From the NCBI GenBank assembly GCA_041389495.1, contig JAWKRT010000003.1, positions 418,576 through 482,575 on the forward strand: a stretch of DNA of 64,000 bases. Reading direction: 5' to 3'. Below, in pieces: positions 8,214 to 19,710 of this stretch. This DNA is from Myxococcota bacterium (lineage in GTDB: Bacteria > Myxococcota_A > UBA9160 > UBA4427). The translations under genes and the position numbers were made by a program. The first letter of the stretch is position 1, and the number at the start of each line of letters is the position of its first letter. The notes beneath the pieces were generated by a model. It did no database searches. It was not told the DNA's origin and saw only the letters and a list, made by a program, of their open reading frames with translations.

Positions 8214-9632
8214 TCAGCGCTCGCCGTCGTCCTCGCGCACGGCGGCGCGCCGCGCGCGCCAGGCCGCGAGACGCGTCGCGACGTCGGCCTCGGCGCCCGC
8301 GTCCTTCGGCGCGTAGAAGGTCGCGTCGCCGAGCGCATCGGGCAGGTTGCGGTCGCCGACGAAGGCGTCCTCCGCGTCGTGCGCGTAGCGATAGCCGTCG
8401 CCGTAGCCGAGCGACTTCATCAGTCCGGTCGGCGCATTGCGCAGGTGCAGGGGGACGGGCAGCGAGCCCGTCCGCGCGACGGCCTCCTGCGCGCGGCCGA
8501 GTGCGGCGTAGCTGGCGTTGCTCTTGGGCGCGCACGCGAGCCAGGTGGTCGCCTGCGCGAGCGGGATGCGGCCCTCGGGCATGCCGATGCGCTCGACCGC
8601 GAGGAAGGCGCTCGTCGCGAGCGGGAGCGCGGTCGGATCGGCGTTGCCCACGTCCTCCGACGCCAGGATCACGAGCCGGCGCGCGACGAAGAGCGGGTCC
8701 TCGCCGGCCTCGAGCAGGCGCGCGAGGTAGTAGAGCGCCGCGTCGGGGTCGCTCGCGCGCACGCTCTTGATGAACGCGGAGACGACGTTGTAGTGGTCCT
8801 CGCGGTCGCGGTCGTGCCGCAGCATGGCGCGGCCGGCGGCCTCGCGGACGGTCTCGAGTGCGAGCGGGCCGTCGCGTCCTTCGAGGCGATGGACGGCGAC
8901 GGCCGCTTCGAGCAGGCCGAGCGCGCGTCGCGCATCGCCGTCGCTCGCCGCCGCGATCGCGCGGCGCGCGTCGTCCGAGAGTGCGACGCCGCTCGCGCCG
9001 AGGCCGCGTTCGCCGTCGGCCATCGCGCGCTCGAGCAGGGCCGCGACGTCCTCTTCGCCGAGCGGCTCGAGCACGAACACGCGGCAGCGCGACAGGAGCG
9101 GCGCGTTCACCTCGAACGACGGGTTCTCCGTCGTGGCGCCGACGAGCGTGACGGTGCCGGCCTCGACGTGGGGGAGGAGCACGTCCTGCTGCGCGCGGTT
9201 CAGCCGGTGGATCTCGTCGATGAAGAGCAGCGTGCGCTGCCCCGCGCGGAGCGCGCGGCGCGCGGTGTCGACCGCGGCGCGGATCTCCTTCACGCCGGCG
9301 ACGACCGCGGACAGCTCCTCGATGCGCGTCGAGGCGGTCGCCGCGAGGAGCCGCGCGAGCGTCGTCTTGCCGCTTCCCGGCGGCCCCCAGAAGAGCACGC
9401 TCGGGAGCTCGCCGCCCTCGACGAGGGCGCGCAGCGCGGCGCCGCGGCCGACGAGCTTCGCGTGCCCGACGACCTCGTCGAAGCTTCGCGGGCGCATGCG
9501 GTCGGCGAGCGGTCGCGCACTGCGATCGCCGCGCTCCGCGTCGCCCGCGCCGCCGGCCCCGCCGCCCGCACTGCGGGGAGCGGGCCGGTCGGGCTGCGGC
9601 GGAAAGAGCAGGGGAGCGTCGTCGTCGGTCAC
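8214..9632 (-). CDS. rarA: Replication-associated recombination protein A (AAA+ ATPase)
   Basis: 472-residue RarA/MgsA/WRNIP1-type AAA+ ATPase acting at stalled replication forks. Walker A is GPPGSGKTTLARLL (about 80-93), Walker B/DEIH is LFIDEIHRLNRAQQD, and a sensor region contains ENPSFEVN. The C-terminal oligomerisation and MgsA regions are present (YNVVSAFIKSVRASDPDAALYYLARLLEAGEDP). N-terminal PLADRMRPRSFDEVVGH is typical. Length is normal apart from a low-complexity Gly/Ala linker (about 20-32). The start is GTG, only 6 nt after a -10-like TAGCAT, so the mRNA may be leaderless. The 3' end faces the response-regulator gene with a 9-bp gap. Confidence 0.93.
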   Translation of the reverse strand: MTDDDAPLLFPPQPDRPAPRSAGGGAGGAGDAERGDRSARPLADRMRPRSFDEVVGHAKLVGRGAALRALVEGGELPSVLFWGPPGSGKTTLARLLAATASTRIEELSAVVAGVKEIRAAVDTARRALRAGQRTLLFIDEIHRLNRAQQDVLLPHVEAGTVTLVGATTENPSFEVNAPLLSRCRVFVLEPLGEEDVAALLERAMADGERGLGASGVALSDDARRAIAAASDGDARRALGLLEAAVAVHRLEGRDGPLALETVREAAGRAMLRHDRDREDHYNVVSAFIKSVRASDPDAALYYLARLLEAGEDPLFVARRLVILASEDVGNADPTALPLATSAFLAVERIGMPEGRIPLAQATTWLACAPKSNASYAALGRAQEAVARTGSLPVPLHLRNAPTGLMKSLGYGDGYRYAHDAEDAFVGDRNLPDALGDATFYAPKDAGAEADVATRLAAWRARRAAVREDDGER

Positions 9633-9638
9633 GCGCGG

Positions 9639-9644
9639 ATGCTA
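9639..9644 (-). promoter_or_regulatory. -10-like box directly before rarA
   Basis: Minus-strand TAGCAT (9644-9639) ends 6 bp before the rarA GTG. If used, transcription would start at or beside the start codon, giving a leaderless transcript. No Shine-Dalgarno sequence is visible. Confidence 0.3.
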
Positions 9645-9818
9645 GCCGGGCGCCGCCGCCCGCCGAGCCCTTGAGCGGCGGCCGCGCGGGTGGGATCATC
9701 GCGCCGCCCGCACCCCCCGCCCCGAGCGCGCCGAGCGGGCGCGCGCCGCCCGCGACGGAGCACGGCGACACGAGATGGCGAACCGCGACCGACGCAGCAC
9801 GGACGGGCGAGGCTGACG

Positions 9819-10676
9819 ATGGGCATCCGGCGCGTCGGCGTGTGCCTCAAGCCCGACCAGCCCCAGGCGGAGCCCGTCGTGCGCGCACTCCGCGCCTGGC
9901 TCGCGGAGCGCGGGATCGACGTCGCCGCGGATGCACAGTGCGCGCCGTGGTGCGGCGTCGAGGCATCTTCGCCGAGCGCGCTCGCCGAGGGATGCGATCT
10001 GCTCGTCTCGCTCGGCGGCGACGGCACGCTGCTCTCGGTCGCGCGCGCGGTCGGGACGCGCGCCGTTCCCATCCTCGGCGTCAACCTCGGCACGCTCGGC
10101 TTCCTCACCGAGGTCTCGGTCGACGAGATGCTCGACGTGCTCGCGGGCGTCCTCGACGGACGCGCGACGCTCGTGTCGCGCATGCGACTCTCCGTGCTCG
10201 TGCGGCGCGACGGGCGCGAGGTCGCGCAGTACCAGGCGCTCAACGAGGCGGTCGTCGCGAAGAACGCGCTGTCGCGGATGATCGACATCGAGGTCGCCGC
10301 CGACGATCTCGCCGTGACGACCTATCACGGCGACGGCCTCATCGTCGCGACACCGACCGGCTCGACGGCGTACTCGCTCTCGGCCGGCGGGCCGCTCGTG
10401 CTGCCGGGGACGGGCGTGATCGTGCTGACGCCGATCTGCCCCCACTCGCTCGCGCAGCGCCCGCTCGTGCTCCCGCAGGCGTCGCGCGTCGACGCGACCG
10501 TCCGCACGCGCGGCAGCGACGTCTCGCTGACCGTCGACGGGCAGCAGGGCCTCGCGCTCGAGGACGGCGACCGCGTGACGGTGACGCGCTCGCCGCACCC
10601 CGTCGAGGTCGTCGCGTCGCCCGTGCGCAGCCGCTTCGACATCCTTCGCACGAAGCTCCACTGGGGCGAGCGATGA
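9819..10676 (+). CDS. nadK: NAD kinase
   Basis: 285-residue ATP-NAD kinase, which makes NADP from NAD. It shows the diagnostic GGDGTLLSVAR motif (about 63-73), LGVNLGTLGFLTE, NEAVVAKNALSRM and the conserved TPTGSTAYSLSAGGP. Length fits the family. The ATG at 9819 precedes GIRRVGVCLKP, the usual first strand. The stop overlaps the recN start as ATGA, so the two are translationally coupled. Pairing of nadK with recN is common in several proteobacterial groups. Confidence 0.95.
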   Translation: MGIRRVGVCLKPDQPQAEPVVRALRAWLAERGIDVAADAQCAPWCGVEASSPSALAEGCDLLVSLGGDGTLLSVARAVGTRAVPILGVNLGTLGFLTEVSVDEMLDVLAGVLDGRATLVSRMRLSVLVRRDGREVAQYQALNEAVVAKNALSRMIDIEVAADDLAVTTYHGDGLIVATPTGSTAYSLSAGGPLVLPGTGVIVLTPICPHSLAQRPLVLPQASRVDATVRTRGSDVSLTVDGQQGLALEDGDRVTVTRSPHPVEVVASPVRSRFDILRTKLHWGER

Positions 10677-12394
10677 TCGAGACGCTGCGCATCCGCGACG
10701 TCGCGATCGTCGACGAGGTCGCGCTCGAGTTCGGTCCCGGCCTCAACGTGCTGACGGGCGAGACCGGCGCGGGCAAGTCGATCGTGCTCGGGGCGCTCTC
10801 GCTGCTCGCCGGCGCGCGCGCGTCGGCCGACCTCGTGCGCGACGGCGCCGAGCGCGCGGAGGCCGAGGCCGTGTTCCGCACCGCGGCGCTCGGCGACCTC
10901 GAGCGCGAGCTCGAGGCGCTCGGGCTCGGCGCCGCCGCCGAGGGCGAGGCCTGGGAGCACGAGCTCATCGTGCAGCGCAGCGTCGAGCGCGCCGGCAGGA
11001 GTCGCGCTCGCGTCGGGGGCGCGCTGCTGCCGGTGACGGCGCTCGCCCGGCTGTTCGAAGGGCGCATCGAGATCTCGAGCCAGCACTCGAGCCAGGCGCT
11101 GCTGCACGGGGAGACGCACGCGCGGCTGCTCGACGAGGCGGGCGGGCACGGCGCGCTTCGCGACGAGGTCGAGCGCGGCTGCGCGGCGCTGCGCGAGCTC
11201 GATCGCGAGCTCGTCGCGCTGCGCGAGGCCGCCGAGGACCGCGCGCGGCGCGAGGACTTCCTTCGCTTCCAGATCGAGGAGATCGACGCGGCCGGCCTGC
11301 GCGTCGACGAGGTCGCGGAGCTCGAGGCCGACCATCGCCGGCTCGCGCACGCGGAGCAGCTGCGCGAGGAAGGCGCGATCGCCGTCGCAGCGCTCGCGGG
11401 CGACGCGAGCGCGGCGGACGCGGACGCCGCGGGCGCGGTCGACCTCGTCGCGCGCGCGCAGCGCGTCGTCGCGTCGCTCGCGAAGATGGACGGCGACCTC
11501 GAGGCGCTCGGCGAGCGGCTGCGCGCGAGCGAGGACGAGCTGCGCGACGTCGCCGCCGACCTCGAGCGCTACGTCGATCGCCTCGACGTCGATCCGCGTC
11601 GGCTGGCGCGGCTCGAGGAGCGGATCGGCGAGGTCGAGAAGCTGCGGCGCAAGTACGGCGACGACGTCGGGCGCATCCTCGCGTTCCGGGAGGCGGCCGC
11701 GGCGGAGCTCGCGGGGATCGAGGGCGCGGACGAGCGCGTCGCCGCGCTCGAGCGCGAGCGCGCGGCGAGCGCGGCCCGGCTCGCGAATGCGGCGTCCGCG
11801 CTGAGTGCGGCGCGCGAGCGCGCCGCGAAGGCGCTCGCGCGCCGCGTGCAGGCGCCGCTGCGCGATCTCGCGCTCCCCGACGCGCGCTTCGAGGTCGCGC
11901 TGCGTCCGATCGACCCGCCCGACGGCTTTCCGTGCGGGCCCTCGGGCCGCGAGGCCGTCGAGTTCCTGTTCGCCGCGAACGCGGGGAGCGCGCCGCGTCC
12001 GCTCCAGAAGGTCGCGTCGGGCGGCGAGCTCTCGCGCGTCTTCCTCGCGGTGAAGAACGCGCTGCGCGGCGCCGGGCGGGGCATGGTGCTCGTGTTCGAC
12101 GAGGTCGACGCCGGCATCGGCGGGCGGGTCGCCGAGCGCGTCGGGCGCTGCCTCGCGGAGCTGGCCGCGCACCACCAGGTCCTCTGCATCACGCATCACC
12201 CGCAGATCGCCGCGCTCGCCGACCGGCACTTCCGCGTCGCGAAGCGCAAGTCCGGGCGGCGCACGCTCGCCACCGTCGAGCGCGTGGAGGGCGAGGCGCG
12301 GGTCGACGAGATCGCGCGCATGGCGGGGGGCGAGGCGATCTCGCCGGAGACGCGCCGGCACGCGGAGGCGCTGCTGCGCGGCCGCGAGGCCTAG
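10673..12394 (+). CDS. recN: DNA repair protein RecN
   Basis: 573-residue SMC-like protein acting in double-strand break repair. The N-terminal ATPase half has Walker A GETGAGKS (about 33-40). A long Glu/Arg/Ala-rich coiled coil spans about 160-400. The C-terminal half carries the ABC signature VASGGELSR, Walker B MVLVFDEVDAGIGG and the switch region CITHHPQIAALADRHFRV. Length matches RecN. It overlaps nadK by 4 bp. No LexA-type operator was recognised upstream of nadK. Confidence 0.95.
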   Translation: MIETLRIRDVAIVDEVALEFGPGLNVLTGETGAGKSIVLGALSLLAGARASADLVRDGAERAEAEAVFRTAALGDLERELEALGLGAAAEGEAWEHELIVQRSVERAGRSRARVGGALLPVTALARLFEGRIEISSQHSSQALLHGETHARLLDEAGGHGALRDEVERGCAALRELDRELVALREAAEDRARREDFLRFQIEEIDAAGLRVDEVAELEADHRRLAHAEQLREEGAIAVAALAGDASAADADAAGAVDLVARAQRVVASLAKMDGDLEALGERLRASEDELRDVAADLERYVDRLDVDPRRLARLEERIGEVEKLRRKYGDDVGRILAFREAAAAELAGIEGADERVAALERERAASAARLANAASALSAARERAAKALARRVQAPLRDLALPDARFEVALRPIDPPDGFPCGPSGREAVEFLFAANAGSAPRPLQKVASGGELSRVFLAVKNALRGAGRGMVLVFDEVDAGIGGRVAERVGRCLAELAAHHQVLCITHHPQIAALADRHFRVAKRKSGRRTLATVERVEGEARVDEIARMAGGEAISPETRRHAEALLRGREA

Positions 12395-12790
12395 CGCGGG
12401 GGGCCGGGCGCGGCGGCGGGCCGCACTGGCCCTCCCATACATAGAGGCACGTGGGTCGCGGGCGGGGGACGGCCTGGAGGGCGTGCGGCCCCCCCTGGCG
12501 GCGGTCCGGCCGCCCGCGAGGCCGGCCTCGTCGGCACCGCAGCCCTCGCGGGAGGCTCCGAGGCGGGCGAGGCCTCCGCGCCGAGCCGCTCCTGCGCGGC
12601 CCGCGGACCGCCCGCAGAACACCCGACGCCCGCACCTGACGCGTTCCCGGGGTCAAGGGGCGCTCGACCGCTTCCGATGTGCAGGTCCGTCGCGAGGGCG
12701 GAGCCGCCGCGTGCCGGGCGCCGGCGCGGTGTGCTCCGTCTCACGCTCGGCCGTGCGCCGAGCGCTCGATGAGGAAGCGGAGCGCAGCCA
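12395..12790. other. Gene-free stretch between recN and the FHA gene
   Basis: About 400 bp of very GC-rich DNA with no credible reading frame. It contains a perfect 14-bp palindrome (CGAGGCCGGCCTCG near 12517-12530) and a GGAGGC/GCCTCC hairpin (12551-12556 with 12572-12577). The only AT-rich spot, CATACATAGAGG near 12435, could be a -10 region but has no good -35 partner. No RNA gene recognised. Confidence 0.4.
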
Positions 12791-13150
12791 GTGACGAGCG
12801 AGCGTGGCGCACGGCGCGAAGGAGCGAAGGGCGGGGCCGGCGGCAAGCCGGTACCTCCCGGCGCCTCGATCACGGTCGCGGGCGGCTTCTACGAAGGACT
12901 CGAGGTGCCGATCGACCGCGAGTGGCTCGTGATCGGGCGCGGGCGCAGCGCGGACCTCGTGATCGCCGAGCCGACGATCTCGCGGGCGCACGCGGCCGTC
13001 GGCCACGACGAAAACGGATTCTTCGTGCAGGACCTCGGTAGCACGAACGAGACGCACGTGAACGGAACGCGCATCGATCGCCAGGAGATCGAGGACGGAG
13101 ACCGGTTGCAGCTCGGCAAGCTGCTGCTCGACGTGTCCCTGCCGCGTTAG
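12791..13150 (+). CDS. FHA-domain protein
   Basis: 119-residue protein made almost entirely of one forkhead-associated domain, a phosphothreonine-peptide reader. Conserved residues are visible: GRGRSADLVI, the SRAH motif in ISRAHAAV, and DLGSTNETHVNG. An N-terminal tail of about 25 residues is rich in Gly, Lys and Arg and likely disordered. The GTG start has GGAG about 9 nt upstream. It lies 72 bp before the M23 peptidase and may share its transcript, hinting at Ser/Thr-phosphorylation control of envelope growth; no kinase is in the window, so that is speculation. Confidence 0.85.
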   Translation: MTSERGARREGAKGGAGGKPVPPGASITVAGGFYEGLEVPIDREWLVIGRGRSADLVIAEPTISRAHAAVGHDENGFFVQDLGSTNETHVNGTRIDRQEIEDGDRLQLGKLLLDVSLPR

Positions 13151-13222
13151 GCGGGGGCCGACCGGACGAACGATTCGCCGGCGCCGCGCGGAGGGCGGGC
13201 GACGGACGACGCGAGGGAAGCC

Positions 13223-14194
13223 ATGGATCTGTACACGTTGATCGTCGTCGGCGACGAGCGATCCCCGGTCCGCCGGTTCCAGGTGCCGAAGGTCACCGTC
13301 CACCGCGGAGCGGCGATCGCCGCCGTCCTCGCGATCGCGCTCGCCGCGGGAGGCTGGGACTACTGGCGCCTTCGCGCCGAGAACAGCGAGCTCCCCGAGC
13401 TCCGCGACGCCACGACGACCCAGGCCGAGAAGATCCGGAGCTTCGAGCGCGCGCTCTCCGACGTCGAGAGCCAGCTCGCGCGCGTCCAGGAGCTCGAGCG
13501 CAAGGTGCGCATCATCGCGAACCTCCCCGGCGCGAGCGCGACGGGCGGCGACGACATCTCCGACGTCGCGCCGGCCGACGAGCCGGCGCTCCCGACCGGA
13601 GTCCCGATCGAGATGGGACAGGGCGGCCCCGAGCCGGGCGAGGCGATGTTCGACGCCGCCGAGCTCGCAGCGCAGGGCGCCGTGGCGCTCTCGTTCGATC
13701 AGATGCACCTGCGCGCCGAACACCTCGGCGGGCTCGCGCAGTACCGCGCGACCGCACTCGACGAACTCGTCGAGCAGCTCGAGGACAAGCGCAACCAGCT
13801 CGAGTCGATGCCGTCGGTCTGGCCCGTGAAGGGCTGGCTGACGTCGCGCTTCGGTCCGCGCATCTCGCCCTTCACGGGGCGCCGCCACATGCACCAGGGC
13901 ATCGACATCGCGACGCGACACGGAACGCCGATCGTCGCGCCCGCGCGCGGTCGGGTCGTCTTCACCGGGCAGAAGGGGCCGCTCGGCAAGTGCGTCGTGA
14001 TCGATCACGGCTTCGGCGTGCGCACGTTCTACGGTCACACGTCGTCGGTGGACGTGAAGACGGGTGACCGCGTCGAGCGCGGGCAGGTGATCGCCGCGGT
14101 CGGGAGCACGGGCCGGAGCACGGGCCCGCACCTCCACTACTCGGTCGAGGTGAGTGGCAAGTCGCGGGACCCGCTCGACTACATCCTCGACTGA
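13223..14194 (+). CDS. M23 (LytM-like) metallopeptidase, membrane-anchored
   Basis: 323-residue inner-membrane-anchored protein with one TM segment (about 34-50). A coiled coil follows (about 52-110), then an Ala/Pro-rich linker, a second helical stretch (about 165-190) and a C-terminal M23 domain (about 205-315). Zinc-ligand motifs are intact: HQGIDIA for the first His and Asp, and HLHYSVEV for the second pair. It is therefore probably an active peptidoglycan endopeptidase rather than an EnvC/NlpD-like activator. The N-terminal phrase YTLIVVGDERSPVRRFQV is typical of homologues next to secA in deltaproteobacterial groups. ATG with GAGGGAAG upstream. Confidence 0.85.
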   Translation: MDLYTLIVVGDERSPVRRFQVPKVTVHRGAAIAAVLAIALAAGGWDYWRLRAENSELPELRDATTTQAEKIRSFERALSDVESQLARVQELERKVRIIANLPGASATGGDDISDVAPADEPALPTGVPIEMGQGGPEPGEAMFDAAELAAQGAVALSFDQMHLRAEHLGGLAQYRATALDELVEQLEDKRNQLESMPSVWPVKGWLTSRFGPRISPFTGRRHMHQGIDIATRHGTPIVAPARGRVVFTGQKGPLGKCVVIDHGFGVRTFYGHTSSVDVKTGDRVERGQVIAAVGSTGRSTGPHLHYSVEVSGKSRDPLDYILD

Positions 14195-14246
14195 CGCGCA
14201 CGCGCGGGCCCCGCGGCCGGGCCGGGGTCGGGCGCGCTCGCACAGC

Positions 14247-14255
14247 TGCTAGACT
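14247..14255 (+). promoter_or_regulatory. Extended -10-like element before secA
   Basis: TGCTAGACT lies 42 bp before the secA ATG. It fits an extended -10 (TGn plus TAGACT). The -35 position reads GTCGGG, which is poor. Confidence 0.4.
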
Positions 14256-14296
14256 GCGCGCGCCCACACCCCCGCCACCCCGAGCGAGTCCGCACC

Positions 14297-17080
<2,784 letters not shown>

Positions 17081-17155
17081 GGGCGCCCTCTGGCACGCTC
17101 CCGCCTCCGCGCACGTGACGCGCCCCGCGCGTCCGCGCGCGACGGAGGGGGGACG

Positions 17156-18394
17156 ATGGCGACTCGAGCGAAGCGCGCGACGAGCGCGAAGGCGCGCGGG
17201 CCCGGCGCGGGCTTCGCGGTGCCGGGCTTCCGGGCGGCCGGCATCCACTGCGGCATCAAGGCGAAGACGCGCGATCTCGCGCTCGTCGCGAGCGACGTGC
17301 CCGCGACCGTCGCGGGCGTGTTCACCACCTCGACGGTCGTCGGCGCGCCGGTGGCCTGGTGCCGCGAGCGCGTGAAGAAAGGCGTCGCGCGCGCGCTCGT
17401 CGTGAATTCGGGCGTCTCGAACGTCGCGATGGGCGAGCGCGGCAAGCGCGACAACCGCGAGGTGGCGCAGCTCGCGGCGTCCGCGCTCGGCGTTCCCGTC
17501 GAGCAGGTGATGACGTCGGCGACGGGCGTGATCGGGCACCCGCTGCCGATGGCGAAGCTGCGCGCGGGCATTCCCGCCGCCGCGCGCGAGCTCGCGCCGG
17601 AAGGCCTCGCCGACGCGGCGCTCGCGATACGCACGACCGACACGTTCACCAAGACGGCGCTCCGCCGCGTGCGCGTCGACGGCCGCAGCGTGACCGTCGC
17701 CGGCATGGCGAAGGGCTCGGGCATGATCGAGCCGCGCATGGCGACGATGCTCGCGTACGTCTTCACCGACGCCGCCGTGTCGGCGCCCTTCCTCCGCCGC
17801 CTCGTGCGCGAGACGGCCGATGCGACGTTCAACCGGCTCAGCGTCGACGGCGAGACGTCGACGAGCGACACGTTCCTCGCGTTCGCGAACGGAGTCGCGG
17901 GCCATCGCGTGCTGCGCGGCGCGCGCAGCGCGGGCGCCGACGCCTTCGCGCGCGCGTTCCGCGAGGTGTGCGAGTCGCTCGTGCGCGACCTCGCGCGCGA
18001 CGGCGAGGGTGCGACGAAGCTCGTCACGATCGACGTGCGCGGCGCGGCGAGCGACGCGCAGGCCGAGCTCGCCGCGCGCCGCATCGCGAACTCGGCACTC
18101 GTGAAGACCGCGCTCTTCGGGCGCGACCCGAACTGGGGCCGCATCGTCCAGACGCTCGGCGCCGGGCGCGTGAAGCTCCGCGAGGAGCGCATGCGCGTGA
18201 AGCTGTGCGGCGTGCCCGTGTTCGCGAACGGCGCCGCCACCGGCGCGGCGGCGCGGCGGCGCGCCTGGGAGCGGATGGGAGCGCCCGACGTGTCGATCGA
18301 GGTCGACCTCGCCGCCGGCAAGGCGTCGACGCGGATGTGGACGTGCGACTTCTCGTACGACTACGTGCGCATCAACGCCGAGTACACGACCTGA
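17156..18394 (+). CDS. argJ: Bifunctional ornithine acetyltransferase/N-acetylglutamate synthase
   Basis: 412-residue ArgJ, which recycles the acetyl group in arginine synthesis. The self-cleavage site is visible in MATMLAYVFTDA, where Thr of ATML becomes the N-terminal nucleophile of the beta chain. Other conserved segments are KGSGMIEP, FNRLSVDGETSTSDT and ALFGRDPNWGRI. Length is normal and the C-terminal FSYDYVRINAEYTT matches the family. ATG with GGAGGGGGG upstream. Its neighbour is secA, an order known in deltaproteobacteria. A GC-rich hairpin begins 3 bp after the stop. Confidence 0.97.
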   Translation: MATRAKRATSAKARGPGAGFAVPGFRAAGIHCGIKAKTRDLALVASDVPATVAGVFTTSTVVGAPVAWCRERVKKGVARALVVNSGVSNVAMGERGKRDNREVAQLAASALGVPVEQVMTSATGVIGHPLPMAKLRAGIPAAARELAPEGLADAALAIRTTDTFTKTALRRVRVDGRSVTVAGMAKGSGMIEPRMATMLAYVFTDAAVSAPFLRRLVRETADATFNRLSVDGETSTSDTFLAFANGVAGHRVLRGARSAGADAFARAFREVCESLVRDLARDGEGATKLVTIDVRGAASDAQAELAARRIANSALVKTALFGRDPNWGRIVQTLGAGRVKLREERMRVKLCGVPVFANGAATGAAARRRAWERMGAPDVSIEVDLAAGKASTRMWTCDFSYDYVRINAEYTT

Positions 18395-18396
18395 GC

Positions 18397-18418
18397 CCGG
18401 GCCGGGTGCCCGGCCCGG
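18397..18418 (+). terminator. GC-rich hairpin after argJ, no T tract
   Basis: A perfect 10-bp stem (CCGGGCCGGG/CCCGGCCCGG) with a 2-nt gap starts immediately after the argJ stop. There is no run of T residues, so it may only protect the 3' end or assist a factor-dependent stop. Confidence 0.35.
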
Positions 18419-18492
18419 AGCGCCGACACCGGGCGGGGGCGCGGCCGGCCGCCGAGCGCGTTCCCGGGGCCGTGGTCGCGCCCGGACGCCTC

Positions 18493-18501
18493 TGCTAAAC
18501 A
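18493..18501 (+). promoter_or_regulatory. Possible rpsB operon -10 element
   Basis: TGCTAAACA (TGn plus TAAACA) lies about 160 bp before rpsB. The -35 position (TGGTCG at 17 bp) is weak. It would give a leader long enough for S2-type autoregulation, but no known leader fold was recognised. Confidence 0.4.
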
Positions 18502-18659
18502 CGCGCGACTTCACACGTTCCGACTGGCCCCTGCGGTGCTCGGTGCAGGCGGCGGCGCGCTCCGCGCGCCGCGTCTTCGCGCCGGGTCGGGGCGCCGGGG
18601 CGCCGGGCGAGGGCCCGCGCCGCGGACGGAGCGGCAGACCAACCGCGAAGGAGAGTCCG

Positions 18660-19625
18660 ATGTCCGAGACCCCGAGCGAGCCGACGCCGGCCGCCGAATC
18701 CACTGGCTTTGCCGCGGCCGTCGCCGCGGACGACCTCACGCCGAGCCTCGCGCCGCTCGACATCCCGAGCCTGCTCGAGTGCGGCGTCCACTTCGGTCAC
18801 CAGACGAAGCGCTGGAACCCGAAGATGCGGTCGTACCTGTTCGGCGACCGCAACGGCATCCACATCATCGACCTCGACCAGACGCTCCCGCTCCTGCGCG
18901 AGGCCGTCGAGTACGTGCGCGACGTCGCGGCCGGCGGCGGCAAGGTGCTCTTCGTGGGCACGAAGAAGCAGGCCGCGCCCGCGGTGATGCACGCCGCGCA
19001 CCGCTCGAAGCAGTTCTACGTGAACAACCGCTGGCTCGGCGGCATGCTCACCAACTGGAAGACGGTCAAGAAGTCGATCGAGAAGTACAAGGCCGTGCTC
19101 GAGACGCTCGCGGACGCCGAGCGCTCGGCGGAGCTCAGCAAGAAGGAGCTCTCCCGCCTGAACCGGCTCAAGACCAAGTACGACAAGTCGCTCGCCGGCA
19201 TCAAGGAGATGACGCGCCTCCCGGACGTCATGTTCGTGATCGACGTCGGGATGGAGTCGATCGCCGTGGCCGAGGGCAAGCGGCTCGGCATCCCGATCAT
19301 CGGCGTCGTCGACAGCAACAACGACCCCGACGACATCGACTTCGTGATTCCCGGCAACGACGACGCGATCCGCGCCATCGACTACTACTGCTCGCACGTC
19401 GCGCAGGCGTGCATCGAGGGCGCGGCGGCGCACCAGGAGCGGCTGCGCTCCGAGATGCCCGCGCGCGCCGCGGTCGAGGCCGCGGGCGGCCGCCGCGTCG
19501 TCGAGATCACGCAGGCGCCGCGCCGCTCGCGCAGCGCGTCCGGGCGCACGGCGAGCGCCGGCGGCTGGAGCGACAAGGAAGAGAACAAGGGCGAGGCCGC
19601 ACCGACCGAGGGCGGCGAGGCCTGA
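18660..19625 (+). CDS. rpsB: 30S ribosomal protein S2
   Basis: 321-residue S2, longer than the usual 230-260. The core starts around residue 38 with the signature LLECGVHFGHQTKRWNPKM and includes NNRWLGGMLTNWKTV, SLAGIKEMTRLPDVMFVIDV and GIPIIGVVDSNNDPDDIDFVIPGNDDA. An acidic/Ala N-terminal extension and a C-terminal Arg/Ser then Glu-rich tail (about 275-321) are extra. ATG with AAGGAGAG upstream. First gene of the rpsB-tsf-pyrH-frr block. Confidence 0.97.
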   Translation: MSETPSEPTPAAESTGFAAAVAADDLTPSLAPLDIPSLLECGVHFGHQTKRWNPKMRSYLFGDRNGIHIIDLDQTLPLLREAVEYVRDVAAGGGKVLFVGTKKQAAPAVMHAAHRSKQFYVNNRWLGGMLTNWKTVKKSIEKYKAVLETLADAERSAELSKKELSRLNRLKTKYDKSLAGIKEMTRLPDVMFVIDVGMESIAVAEGKRLGIPIIGVVDSNNDPDDIDFVIPGNDDAIRAIDYYCSHVAQACIEGAAAHQERLRSEMPARAAVEAAGGRRVVEITQAPRRSRSASGRTASAGGWSDKEENKGEAAPTEGGEA

Positions 19626-19710
19626 GCACGCGTGCGACGTGCGCCGCGCGCCGGATGCGCGTGCGGCGCGCGCTCGCGCGACGACCCCGGACACCGACGG
19701 AGAGGATCCC

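Noticed and set aside
12483..12794. Small protein upstream of the FHA gene
   Set aside because: Arg/Pro/Ala-only composition, no ribosome-binding site and no family pattern.
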